The notes beneath the pieces were generated by a model, which saw only the letters and a list, made by a program, of their open reading frames with translations, ran no database searches and was not told where the DNA came from. From Egicoccus sp035462025 (GTDB lineage Bacteria; Actinomycetota; Nitriliruptoria; Nitriliruptorales; Nitriliruptoraceae), in assembly GCA_035462025.1 (NCBI GenBank), contig DATHUR010000081.1:1-32699 (forward strand): DNA of 32,699 nt. Direction: 5' to 3'. Shown one piece after another: positions 15,053 through 22,693 of this stretch (position 1 is the first letter of the stretch; every line of letters starts with the position of its first letter). The translations under genes were made by a program, and so were the position numbers.

Positions 15053-16114
15053 CTACGGCCGCCCGCGCCGGCGCCGTTGGTCGTAGAGGGCGTCATCCGC
15101 CCGCCGGATGAGGCTGGACAATGACTCGCCCGCTTCGAGTTCGGCCAGCCCGACCGTGATGGACCCCCGCTCGGAGGCTGCGGCCAGCGCATCGTTGACC
15201 GCGGCCAGACGCTTGGCCGCCTCGGTGCGGGTCAGCCCGATGAGCGCACAGACGAACTCGTCGCCCCCGTAGCGGATGAGCACGTCGTGGGGCCGCGTGT
15301 GCGCCCTCAGGACGTCGGCGACCTGTCGGAGCAGACGATCGCCGGCGACGTGGCCACCGCGGTCGTTGGTGCCCTTGAGGTCATCGACATCGACGAAGGC
15401 GAGCGTCATCGGCTCGCCGGTCCGGTCGGCCCTGGAGCGATCACGTTCCAACTCGCCCATCCCGGGACCGCGTGCGTACGTGGCGGTCAAGGCGTCCAGA
15501 CTTGCCGCATCGATCTCCTCCATCGCGTCCCTGCGGTCGGTCGCCGACCCGTCACGGTCCTGCTCGGAGTGGCGCCGATCGTCGGCCGAGGCATCCCGGT
15601 CCACACCCGCTGCCGTGCGCTCGTCCGCTGCCCGGAGACGGTCCTGCTCTGAACCTCGCCGGTCGGACGCGGCGTCCCTGCGGGCGGTCACCGCGTCCGC
15701 GCGGGACTTCGCCTCGTCCACGGTCACGACGTCCTGCGAGCGTTCCACGGCCCTGGCGGCCTGGTCCCGCTGTTCGGCGGCCCTGTCGCGCTCGTGGGCT
15801 TCCTTGTCGCGGTCGTCCGCCTCGTCGTCGTGGTCGTCCGCGGCCTCGCCCCTGCCGCCCTCTGGACGGGGGTCGGGCTCCCCGGACGGCCCGGCGGTCG
15901 GGTCGCCGGGATCGGACTCGGTGTCACGCAGGTCCGCGATCTCGTCGCGCAGTTCGGCGACCTCGTCGCGCAACGCCGCCGACTCGTCACGCAGCCTGGC
16001 GGCCTCGTCACGCTTCTGCGCCGACTCGCTCCCGCGCTGTGGCGCCTCGTCGGCGGGGTGGGTCGATCCCACGGGCGCGGCCTTCTCATCGGGGTTGGTG
16101 CAATGTGAGCCCAC
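15053..16114 (-). CDS. Diguanylate cyclase with long heptad-repeat N-terminus
   Basis: A 353-aa GGDEF protein that makes cyclic di-GMP. The active site YGGDEF is at 283-287. An inhibitory I-site RPHD (274-277) lies five residues upstream, predicting product feedback inhibition. Substrate-binding FVDVDDLKGTNDRGGHVAGD is conserved. The N-terminal 210 residues contain no sensor domain. Instead they are charged heptads, first RDEAARL, RDESAAL, RDEVAEL, RDEIADL, then many RD-x-AA units, separated by a Pro/Gly/Asp linker. This should form an extended coiled coil that could set the dimer state. There is no signal peptide or membrane helix. The GTG start at 16114 is the first in frame. Confidence 0.9.
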   Translation of the reverse strand: MGSHCTNPDEKAAPVGSTHPADEAPQRGSESAQKRDEAARLRDESAALRDEVAELRDEIADLRDTESDPGDPTAGPSGEPDPRPEGGRGEAADDHDDEADDRDKEAHERDRAAEQRDQAARAVERSQDVVTVDEAKSRADAVTARRDAASDRRGSEQDRLRAADERTAAGVDRDASADDRRHSEQDRDGSATDRRDAMEEIDAASLDALTATYARGPGMGELERDRSRADRTGEPMTLAFVDVDDLKGTNDRGGHVAGDRLLRQVADVLRAHTRPHDVLIRYGGDEFVCALIGLTRTEAAKRLAAVNDALAAASERGSITVGLAELEAGESLSSLIRRADDALYDQRRRRGRP

Positions 16115-16205
16115 GGTACGACGGGCTGCGCTCGCAAACGGCGTCCTTCCGGCCTACGACGACGTCGCTTTGCCGCGTGGCCGGGCGGCGTGCGAGCATC
16201 CCCCG

Positions 16206-16670
16206 ATGTCGCGCCGCCCCCGAATCCGCCTGCTCACGGCGACCCTGGTCGTCGCCTTCGCCGTGTCCGCGTGCAGTTCAGGCGAACCCGACCTCGCGGT
16301 CAGCGCCGCCCAGGCCGGCGAGCCCGCGGCCGGCTCGTCGCAGGTCGTGGTCGCCATACGCAACGATGGCACCGGCGACGACACGCTCGTCGGCGCCGAG
16401 ACACCGGCAGCCGCAGCGGTCGAGATGCACCTGACCGAGGTGGTCGACGGGCGGGCATCGATGACCCAGCAGGACACGGTTGCGATCCCCGCGGGCGAAA
16501 CGGTCCGGTTCCAGCCGGGCGGCCTGCACCTGATGCTGGTCGTGCCGGACGCCACCGTCACGGTCGGGGGTACCTTCGAACTCACGCTCCACTTCGAACG
16601 CTCCGGGGACCGCACGGTCCCGGTCGAGGTGGTGTCGCTGCTCGACCTCGCCGAGGACGCCTTCTCCTGA
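16206..16670 (+). CDS. PCu(A)C-type periplasmic copper chaperone lipoprotein
   Basis: A 154-aa lipoprotein. The signal peptide ends in the lipobox VSAC with Cys 23 as the lipidation site. The copper site of the family (H-x10-M-x21-H-x-M) is present: H75 in EMHLTEV, M86 in RASMTQQ, and H108/M110 in GGLHLML. Such proteins carry Cu(I) to cytochrome c oxidase outside the membrane. It is the first gene of a three-gene operon; the stop overlaps the SCO1 start (TGATG). Few bases separate it from the divergent diguanylate cyclase gene, so the promoter lies within 16115-16205. Confidence 0.92.
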   Translation: MSRRPRIRLLTATLVVAFAVSACSSGEPDLAVSAAQAGEPAAGSSQVVVAIRNDGTGDDTLVGAETPAAAAVEMHLTEVVDGRASMTQQDTVAIPAGETVRFQPGGLHLMLVVPDATVTVGGTFELTLHFERSGDRTVPVEVVSLLDLAEDAFS

Positions 16671-17317
16671 TGACCCTCCGCCGCCTGCTGCCGCCGCTGC
16701 TCGCGCTGGCGATGTTCGCCGCCGCCTGCGCACCGACGACCGCGACCGCGATCTCGGCCCAGGGCCTCGAACGGCAACCGGACGGCTGGCGCGGCGTGCC
16801 GCTCGAGGTGGACCGCGAGATGCCCGACGTGACGCTGCTCGACACCGCCGGCAACGAGGTCGACCTGCGCGAGGCAACGGCGGGCACCCCGACGCTGCTG
16901 TTCTTCGGGTACACGAGTTGCCCGGACATCTGCCCGATCCACATGGCCGTGATCGCGGGTGCCATGCAGGAACTGCGCATCTCGACCGAGCAGGTCCAGG
17001 TCGTGTTCGTCTCGGTCGACCCCGAGCGCGACACCCCCGAGAAGATCGACGCGTTCCTCGCCGCGTTCGACGACGACTTCCTCGGCCTGCACGGCGACAT
17101 CGAGGTGGTCGCGGACGCGCTGCGCCAACTCGACCTGCCCGGCCCCGTCGTCGAGGGGCCCGACCCGCGCGGCGAGGGTGACCTGATCGGCCACCCGGCG
17201 CAGGTCATCGGCTTCGACGCCGACGGGCAGGCCCGGCGGGTCTGGCCGTTCGGCGCCCGGCGCTCGGACTGGATCCTCGACCTGCCCCGCATCGTCGACA
17301 CGTGGTCGGCGGCGTGA
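16670..17317 (+). CDS. SCO1/SenC family copper chaperone
   Basis: A 215-aa thioredoxin-fold protein that delivers copper to the CuA centre of cytochrome c oxidase. A hydrophobic N-terminus ends in AAAC (Cys 20), a likely lipid anchor. The copper ligands are present: Cys 84 and Cys 88 in TSCPDIC, and His 175 in IGHPAQV. FVSVDPERDTPEKI is the family-typical block between them. It is coupled to both neighbours by overlapping start and stop codons. The adjoining PCu(A)C protein probably supplies the copper. Confidence 0.95.
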   Translation: MTLRRLLPPLLALAMFAAACAPTTATAISAQGLERQPDGWRGVPLEVDREMPDVTLLDTAGNEVDLREATAGTPTLLFFGYTSCPDICPIHMAVIAGAMQELRISTEQVQVVFVSVDPERDTPEKIDAFLAAFDDDFLGLHGDIEVVADALRQLDLPGPVVEGPDPRGEGDLIGHPAQVIGFDADGQARRVWPFGARRSDWILDLPRIVDTWSAA

Positions 17318-18216
17318 ACGTCGCGTGGTGGTGCTCGTCGACCGGCAAGGTGTGGACCTGGCGCTACACCCCGTTCATCGGGGTGTGGCTGGTCGCCGGC
17401 GCGCTGATCGGCGGCTACGTACTCGCCCACCGGCGGGCAGGCCAGCCGCTGGAGCGACGGCGGCTACGGGCCTGGATCCTGGGCGTGCTGGCCCTGTTCC
17501 TGGTCTCGGAGTGGCCCATCGGGCAACTCGGCGCGGGCTACCTCGCCACGGTCGGCATCGCCCGCTACATCGTCTACTCGTTCGTCGCCGCTCCGCTGCT
17601 GCTGAGCGGGATCCCGACCTGGCTGGTGGACCGCTGGTTGCCGTTCGGGTCGCGGCGCGAGCGGGCGATCTCGCTGATCACCCGCTGGCCGAACGCGCTG
17701 CTGGTCTTCAACGCGGTGCTGTTCGCCACCCACCTGCCCGTCGTGGTCGACACGCTCAAGCCCAGCCAACTCGGGTCGTTCACGATCGACGTCCTGCACC
17801 TGAGCGCCGCGCTGATCTGGTGGTGGCCGGCGCTGCGCCGCGAACGCGAACGCAACGCGATCCAGGAACCGATCCGCGCCTTCTACCTGTTCGCGTCCAG
17901 CGTGCTGATGTTCGTGCCGGCCGCGTTCCTGACGTTCAACCCGCTCCCGCTGTACGGCCTGTACGAACTGGCGCCGCCACTGTGGCTCGGGTTCAACGCG
18001 ATCCAGGACCAGCAGGCGGCCGGGATCGTGATGAACGTGGTCGGCGGCTTCGTACTGTGGGGCATCATCGCGACCCTGTTCATGCGCTGGGCGAAGGAAC
18101 AGGAGCGCAGCGACGATCTCGCCATGCGCGAGCGGTCCCGCCGGACGCTCGAGACGATGCGCGCCACGGCCCCGCCCGCCGACGACGTCGACCTGGGTCA
18201 GCCGACGGGCCAGTAG
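17314..18216 (+). CDS. ctaG: CtaG-type cytochrome c oxidase assembly membrane protein
   Basis: A 300-aa polytopic membrane protein of the caa3_CtaG family, with about seven helices. Conserved parts include WRYTPFIGVWLVAG, SEWPIGQLGAGYLATVGIARYIVYSFVAAPLLLSGIP and LHLSAALIWWWPAL. A hydrophilic tail after residue 265 is cytoplasmic (RWAKEQERSDD). GTG 17314 is chosen because it overlaps the SCO1 stop by 4 nt; a GTG at 17302 would add four residues. No oxidase subunit genes are in the window, so this is a stand-alone assembly cassette. Its 3' end overlaps the convergent VOC gene by 19 nt. Confidence 0.88.
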   Translation: MNVAWWCSSTGKVWTWRYTPFIGVWLVAGALIGGYVLAHRRAGQPLERRRLRAWILGVLALFLVSEWPIGQLGAGYLATVGIARYIVYSFVAAPLLLSGIPTWLVDRWLPFGSRRERAISLITRWPNALLVFNAVLFATHLPVVVDTLKPSQLGSFTIDVLHLSAALIWWWPALRRERERNAIQEPIRAFYLFASSVLMFVPAAFLTFNPLPLYGLYELAPPLWLGFNAIQDQQAAGIVMNVVGGFVLWGIIATLFMRWAKEQERSDDLAMRERSRRTLETMRATAPPADDVDLGQPTGQ

Positions 18217-18590
18217 AACTCGACCGGCGTGCCGTCGGGGTCGCGGCAGGTGAACAGGTGGGCGTGCGGGGCCTCGGTCACCGGCGAGCGTTCGAACCCG
18301 AGCCCGTCGACGTGGGCGAGCCAGGCGTCGAGGTCGTCCCGCGATCCGCAGCCGATGCCGAGGTGGTCCAACCCGGGGCGGGTCTCGTCGAAGCGGTCGC
18401 CGTCGCGGGTGGCGACGTGCTCGGTCAGCGACAGCAGGAAACCGTCGGTGCCGACGAGGGTCTTGCGCCACGCGGTCCCCTCCCGGCCGCCGACCTGCTC
18501 GACGCCGAGCAGTCGCGTGTAGAAGTCGGTCGACGTGCCGAGGTCGGTGACGCTGATCGAGACGTGGTGGACGCGGGGGCGTGGCGGCAT
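18198..18590 (-). CDS. VOC family protein
   Basis: A 130-aa single glyoxalase-fold domain. RVHHVSISVTDLGTSTDFYTRLLG supplies the first metal histidine, GLDHLGIGCGSRDDLDAW the second and DPDGTPVEFYWPVG the C-terminal glutamate, so a metal site is expected. DPDG-x-x-VEF is the typical end of glyoxalase/dioxygenase-like members. It is the last gene of the six-gene minus-strand operon, 20 nt after the His-rich methyltransferase. The substrate is unknown. Confidence 0.85.
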   Translation of the reverse strand: MPPRPRVHHVSISVTDLGTSTDFYTRLLGVEQVGGREGTAWRKTLVGTDGFLLSLTEHVATRDGDRFDETRPGLDHLGIGCGSRDDLDAWLAHVDGLGFERSPVTEAPHAHLFTCRDPDGTPVEFYWPVG

Positions 18591-18610
18591 GGCGTGGGCT
18601 CCTCGGATTC

Positions 18611-19291
18611 TCAGGCGGCACCCTGCCGCCGGGCGACGGCGAGGAACAGCGGGTAGTCGCGGCCGTTCTTGGCGATCGCGTGCACGCGGGTGAAGCTGGC
18701 GGGCCCGTACCCGGCGGCTTCGAGCAGCCCGCGCAACTGCTCCTCCTCGAACCCGTGGTGACCGCCGAACCCCTCGCCGTGGAACGAGCCGTCCTCGGCC
18801 TCGAGGTCGACCAGGGCGATCCAGCCGCCGGGGTCGGTCGCGGCGCCAAGGCGCATCAGCGCCGTGGTCGGGTCGGGCACGTGGTGCAATGCCAGCAGGG
18901 ACACGACGAGGTCGAACCGGTCGCTGGCGGCGAGGTCGATGTCGATCACCCGGGCGCCGGGCAGGTCGCCGCGTTCGGCCTTGTCGAGCATGACCGCCCG
19001 CATCCCCTCGGACGGGTCGGCGAGCGTCAGCGGTCCGACGTGCGGGGCGAGAAACTGCGCCAACAGGCCGGTCCCGGCGCCGTACTCGAGCAGGCGCGTC
19101 TCGCCGGTCACGGGGATCGCCTCGCGGATCGCGGCGGCGATCTGCCGGGCCCGCGCGACCTTCTCGGGATCGTCGTCCCAGGTCGCCGCCCGCTCGTCGA
19201 AGCTGCGTGGGTCGTGCAGATTCGCCCCGTCGCCGTGGTCGTGGTCCGTGTGCCCGTGCTCGTGGTCCGTGTGCCGGTGGTCGTGGTCCAT
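18611..19291 (-). CDS. SAM-dependent methyltransferase with a His-rich N-terminus
   Basis: A 226-aa class I methyltransferase: LLEYGAGTGLLAQFLAP is motif I (about residue 68), ADPSEGMRAVMLDKA motif II and FDLVVSLLALHHVPDP motif IV. The first 21 residues are a threefold heptad, DHDHRHT, DHEHGHT, DHDHGDG, with nine histidines, which could bind Ni, Zn or Cu. It starts at an ATG overlapping the upstream dehydrogenase stop by one base, with GGAG upstream. Fusion of a metal-binding leader to a methyltransferase is unusual. It may serve metal storage or regulation, or be a neutral repeat expansion. Confidence 0.85.
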   Translation of the reverse strand: MDHDHRHTDHEHGHTDHDHGDGANLHDPRSFDERAATWDDDPEKVARARQIAAAIREAIPVTGETRLLEYGAGTGLLAQFLAPHVGPLTLADPSEGMRAVMLDKAERGDLPGARVIDIDLAASDRFDLVVSLLALHHVPDPTTALMRLGAATDPGGWIALVDLEAEDGSFHGEGFGGHHGFEEEQLRGLLEAAGYGPASFTRVHAIAKNGRDYPLFLAVARRQGAA

Positions 19292-20139
19292 CAGTGCTCC
19301 TGGGAGTGCAGCAGCGCCTCGACGGCGCGTGTCGCGGTGATCTCGTCCGGTGTGTCGCGCAGCGGGGCAAGTCGTCGGTAGACCTCGGCCGCCGCCTCGT
19401 GGAACGCGCCGGGCAGCCCGGCCGCTTCCAGGCTGGTCGCGATCTCGTCCATCTCCCCGATCCAGCGCCAGCCCTTGCGGGCGCCGCTGGCCGCCGCGCG
19501 GTCGCTGAGTTCGGCCAGATCGGGCAGCGACCGCGACCATTCACCGAGCAGGTCGTCCTCGACCCCCTCGGCGGCGGCGAGGGCGCGGACCGCGAGCAAC
19601 AGCGCGGCGCTGCCCTTGGTCCAGCCGGCGAACGCCATCTTGAGCGCCGAGGCGCTCGGGACGCCGCCGGACAGCACGACGGCTTCGAGCGGGCCGCCAT
19701 CGAACAGCGCCGCCACGTCGTCGGCGTCGGCGCCGGCCAGGTACAGCCGGGTGGTGCCGGCTGCCCGGGGCGGCCCGCCGATGATGCCGCCGTCGACGAA
19801 GGCGGCGCCGCCGCGGGCGACGGTCGCGTCGATCGTGCGGGCAGTCTCGGGCGAGACGGCGTTGGCATCGAGGTAGCAGCCGCGGAACCCGCATGCCGCC
19901 ACCTCCTCGGCCACCTCGGTCGCGGCATGCGGTGGGCAGATCGAGAGCAGCACGTCGCTGGCGGTCACGAGGTCGGCGAGGTCGCCGACGTCCTCGAGGC
20001 CGGCGACGGCGGCGCGCCGTCGCGTGTCGTCGCTGCGGCCGTGCGAGGCCCAGACGAGCCGCGCGTCCGCCGCGGTGACGGCGGCGGCGACGGCCGCACC
20101 CATCTCGCCGGGTGCGACCAGCCCGATCGTGGTCGTCAC
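19291..20139 (-). CDS. NAD(P)-binding 6-phosphogluconate dehydrogenase-like protein (DUF1932-type)
   Basis: A 282-aa beta-hydroxyacid dehydrogenase relative. The N-terminal Rossmann start is IGLVAPGEMGAAVAAAV, with APGEMG in place of a strict GxGxxG, followed by ASDVLLSICPPHAATEVAEEV and LDANAVSPETARTID. The segment FVDGGIIGGPP replaces the usual substrate loop. The C-terminal helical domain holds ALKMAFAGWTKGSAALLL with the conserved lysine, matching DUF1932-containing dehydrogenases. It starts with GTG, overlapping the DinB gene by 4 nt. The substrate is unknown. Confidence 0.85.
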   Translation of the reverse strand: MTTTIGLVAPGEMGAAVAAAVTAADARLVWASHGRSDDTRRRAAVAGLEDVGDLADLVTASDVLLSICPPHAATEVAEEVAACGFRGCYLDANAVSPETARTIDATVARGGAAFVDGGIIGGPPRAAGTTRLYLAGADADDVAALFDGGPLEAVVLSGGVPSASALKMAFAGWTKGSAALLLAVRALAAAEGVEDDLLGEWSRSLPDLAELSDRAAASGARKGWRWIGEMDEIATSLEAAGLPGAFHEAAAEVYRRLAPLRDTPDEITATRAVEALLHSQEH

Positions 20140-20648
20140 CGGGAGCGCTCGAGCAGGCCACGCACGTAGCCGGCCTGGCCGAGGTGCTGCAGGGCGTCGC
20201 CGAGCACGCTGATCAGGCGCACGCCCGCGGTGACCGGCGGGTCGTAGCTGTCGTCGACCACGCGGTCGAGTTCGTCGGCGTCGGCGGTCGCGAGGTAGTC
20301 GTCGACCATCGCCGTCACGGCGTCCTGGTAGTCGACCAGCAGTTGCGGGTCGTCGACGCGCACGGCGGCGACCTGTTCGGGCGAGTGGCCGTAGCCGTGG
20401 TCGGCGGGGTCGAGCGACAGGCCGAAGCGTTCGACGAAGCCGTCGGTGGTCCAGACCTGGTCGCGTCCCGCCAGTGCGGCGACCTGCGCGTCGGCCTGGC
20501 GGGCGGTGTGCCACAGCAGCCAGGCCAGGGTGTTGGCCCCGGCGTCCGGGCGCGTGTGCAGCAGGTTGTCGTCGGCCCCCTCGGCATGGCGGCGCGCCAG
20601 CGCCGGGATGCGGTGGAAGGCGTCCGTGAGCAGCGCGTGGGTGTCCAT
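20136..20648 (-). CDS. DinB-like (DUF664) protein, mycothiol-dependent type
   Basis: A 170-aa four-helix-bundle protein of the DinB/DUF664 group, which in actinobacteria includes mycothiol S-transferases. Candidate metal ligands are the histidine in LAWLLWHTARQADAQV (about residue 47) and the later histidine in DALQHLGQAGYVRG. The ATG at 20648 is preceded at exactly 7 nt by TAGCGT, so it may also have its own leaderless transcript inside the operon. An in-frame upstream ATG at 20672 overlaps the acyltransferase end and is less likely. Confidence 0.8.
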   Translation of the reverse strand: MDTHALLTDAFHRIPALARRHAEGADDNLLHTRPDAGANTLAWLLWHTARQADAQVAALAGRDQVWTTDGFVERFGLSLDPADHGYGHSPEQVAAVRVDDPQLLVDYQDAVTAMVDDYLATADADELDRVVDDSYDPPVTAGVRLISVLGDALQHLGQAGYVRGLLERSR

Positions 20649-20655
20649 GCCCCGC

Positions 20656-20661
20656 ACGCTA
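20656..20661 (-). promoter_or_regulatory. Candidate internal -10 for the DinB-like gene
   Basis: TAGCGT on the minus strand, 7 nt before ATG 20648, in the 20-nt gap after the acyltransferase stop. No Shine-Dalgarno sequence is seen. Confidence 0.35.
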
Positions 20662-20668
20662 GCGGCGC

Positions 20669-21661
20669 TCACCCCAGCGGGTCACCGGGGATCGGCAGCC
20701 CGCGCCGCAGGCGGTCGAGCGCGTCCTCGGGGTCCATGCCCGTCGGCAGGCGCGACTTCACCACACGGGCGGGGATCCCGACGGCGATCGAGAACGGCGG
20801 GATGTCGGACTTGACCAGGGCGTGGCTCGCGATCACCGAGCCGTGGCCGATGTCGACCCCGCGCAGGATCGACGCCTTCTCCCCCACCCAGACGTCGCCA
20901 CCGATGCGGACCGGCGACTTGACGATGCCCTGGTCCTTGATCGGCACGTCGAGGCGGTCGAAGCGGTGGTCGAAGTCGCAGACGTAGATCCAGTCGGCCA
21001 GGATCGACGCGTCGCCGATCTCGACGTCGAGGTAGGTGTTGACCACGTTGTCGCGACCCATGACGACCTTGGCGCCCAGGGTGAGCTGCCCCTCGTGGGC
21101 GCGCAACTTGTTGTCGTCGCCGATCCAGCACCACGGGCCGACGACGAGCCGGCCGTGGCCCGGCCGGCCCCGGAACTCGACCCGCTTGCCGGTGAACACC
21201 ACGCCCTGGAACACGACGTGATTGCCGGTGGCGGTCGCCCGGGCGCACTGCCACAGGAAGCGCCGGTACAGCGTGAGGTACTGGCGCGTGACCATGCGCC
21301 GCTCGACCGCGTGGCGGACGGCGCGACGCCAGCCCCAGCGCGGGTACTGCAGGCGCATCGGCGGCCGACGGACGTGGTCGGGGAGCGGGCGTTCGGCGAG
21401 CAGGTCCGCGACCAGCATGCTCGCCCGTCGCTGTCCCTCGCGGGCCGTCTCGGCGCGGACGAGTGCCTCGGTGTGCTCGTGCAGCGCGTGGCGCGCCGCG
21501 TCCTCGAGGTCGGCCTCGGTGGCCCCCTCGAGTCCCGCGTCGAGATGGGGCAGTGGCAGGTCGGGGCCCTCGGTGGCGACGGGCAGGTCGAGGTCGGCGA
21601 CCAGTTCGCGCTCGTCCGCCGGGCGGGGCGGACGACCCGGGCTACCGGCCGACTGGCTCAC
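20669..21661 (-). CDS. Left-handed beta-helix (hexapeptide) acyltransferase
   Basis: A 330-aa protein. The C-terminal 180 residues are hexapeptide repeats: VVGPWCWIGDDNKLRAHEGQLTLGAKVVMG, then a loop with CDFDHRFDRLDVPIKDQG holding a likely catalytic histidine, and VRIGGDVWVGEKASILRGVDIGHGSVIASHALV. It ends in AVGIPARVVKSR, typical of WbbJ/maltose acetyltransferase-like enzymes. The N-terminal 150 residues are helical and charged and do not match a common domain. The GTG start overlaps the methyltransferase stop by 4 nt. The IGDDNKLRAHEG block and the DFDH loop resemble the mycobacterial Rv3034c group as I remember it. Sugar O-acylation is the best guess. Confidence 0.82.
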   Translation of the reverse strand: MSQSAGSPGRPPRPADERELVADLDLPVATEGPDLPLPHLDAGLEGATEADLEDAARHALHEHTEALVRAETAREGQRRASMLVADLLAERPLPDHVRRPPMRLQYPRWGWRRAVRHAVERRMVTRQYLTLYRRFLWQCARATATGNHVVFQGVVFTGKRVEFRGRPGHGRLVVGPWCWIGDDNKLRAHEGQLTLGAKVVMGRDNVVNTYLDVEIGDASILADWIYVCDFDHRFDRLDVPIKDQGIVKSPVRIGGDVWVGEKASILRGVDIGHGSVIASHALVKSDIPPFSIAVGIPARVVKSRLPTGMDPEDALDRLRRGLPIPGDPLG

Positions 21662-22602
21662 TTGGTCGCGTGCAGGATGAGGTTGTAGAACACGTCGCGG
21701 GGCACGAACTTCGCCAGCACCTCGTCGTCGAGGCGGTGCAGGCGCGTGTAGGCGTTGAAGGCGGCGAACGCCCACCTCATGCCGAGCACCCCGGGCCGGA
21801 TCGCGCCCTCGATGGTGCGCACGGCCCAGCCGACCCAGTTGGCGGTCAACTCCTCGGTGACCACGCGGGCCTCGCGAAAGCCGGCCAACTGCGCCATCTT
21901 CTCGACGTCGGCGGGCCGGAAGGTGTGTAGGTCGACCTCGTGCTCGAGGCCGGCGAGCACCGCGTCCTCGACGCTGCCGCCGGACTCGACGATGCCGGGC
22001 TTGCGGTACTGCGTGAGGCCCGGAAGGGCGGTGACGGCGCGGAAGGCGCGGTAGGTGTTGCGCTTGACGAACCACGACACCTTGTCGCCGATCTCGGTCG
22101 GCTCACCCGCGATGACCAGCGTCCCGCCGGGCTTGAGCACCCGGTACATCTCGCGGATGGCGATGCCGGGCACGGGCAGGTGGTGGATGAACGCGTGCCC
22201 GATGACGAGGTCGAAGCTGTTGTCGTCGTAGGGCAGCGCCTCGGCGTCGCCCTGGCGGGTGGTGATGGTCAGGCCGTGTTCCTCGCCGTTGCGGCGGCAG
22301 ACCTCGAGCATCCCCTCGGAGATGTCGGTCGCGGCGAGGTTCGCCTCGTCGAGGCAGCCGCCCAGCGCGAGGTTGATGAGGAAGAAGCCGGTGCCGGCGC
22401 CGACCTCGAGCACGTCGTGGAAGCCGGCGCCCTCGGGGACCACCTTGCGGAAGCGGTCGCGCGCGTAGTCGATGCAGCGCTCGTCGTACGAGATCGAGAA
22501 CTTCTCCTCGTACGTCTTGGCCTCCCAGTCGTGGTAGGCCTCCTGCTTCTGCTTGATGTCCATGTTCGACGTGTCGGGCACGGCGTGCAGTTCGGCGGCC
22601 AT
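21658..22602 (-). CDS. SAM-dependent methyltransferase (Rv3037c-like)
   Basis: A 314-aa class I methyltransferase. The N-terminal block YHDWEAKTYEEKFSISYDER followed by CIDYARDRF is characteristic of an actinobacterial group that, from memory, includes Rv3037c. Motif I is VLEVGAGTGFFLINLA (about residue 65), motif II AATDISEGMLEVCRRN, motif IV FDLVIGHAFIHHLPVPG, then YRVLKPGGTLVIAGEPT. The C-terminal 130 residues extend beyond the core fold. It is the first gene of the six-gene operon. AGGAG lies 8 nt before the ATG and a TACCGT -10-like hexamer (22651-22656, minus) is about 50 nt upstream. A role with the next acyltransferase in polysaccharide modification is inferred from context. Confidence 0.85.
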   Translation of the reverse strand: MAAELHAVPDTSNMDIKQKQEAYHDWEAKTYEEKFSISYDERCIDYARDRFRKVVPEGAGFHDVLEVGAGTGFFLINLALGGCLDEANLAATDISEGMLEVCRRNGEEHGLTITTRQGDAEALPYDDNSFDLVIGHAFIHHLPVPGIAIREMYRVLKPGGTLVIAGEPTEIGDKVSWFVKRNTYRAFRAVTALPGLTQYRKPGIVESGGSVEDAVLAGLEHEVDLHTFRPADVEKMAQLAGFREARVVTEELTANWVGWAVRTIEGAIRPGVLGMRWAFAAFNAYTRLHRLDDEVLAKFVPRDVFYNLILHATK

Positions 22603-22650
22603 CCACGAACTCCTGTCTCACCGGCTTGTGCATTCCGGCCATGACCATGC

Positions 22651-22656
22651 ACGGTA
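22651..22656 (-). promoter_or_regulatory. Candidate -10 of the six-gene operon
   Basis: TACCGT on the minus strand, about 50 nt before ATG 22602. No convincing -35 was seen. Confidence 0.3.
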
Positions 22657-22693
22657 GCGAGCCCCGTCCTCGCCGACAGTCCGCCGGCCCACG

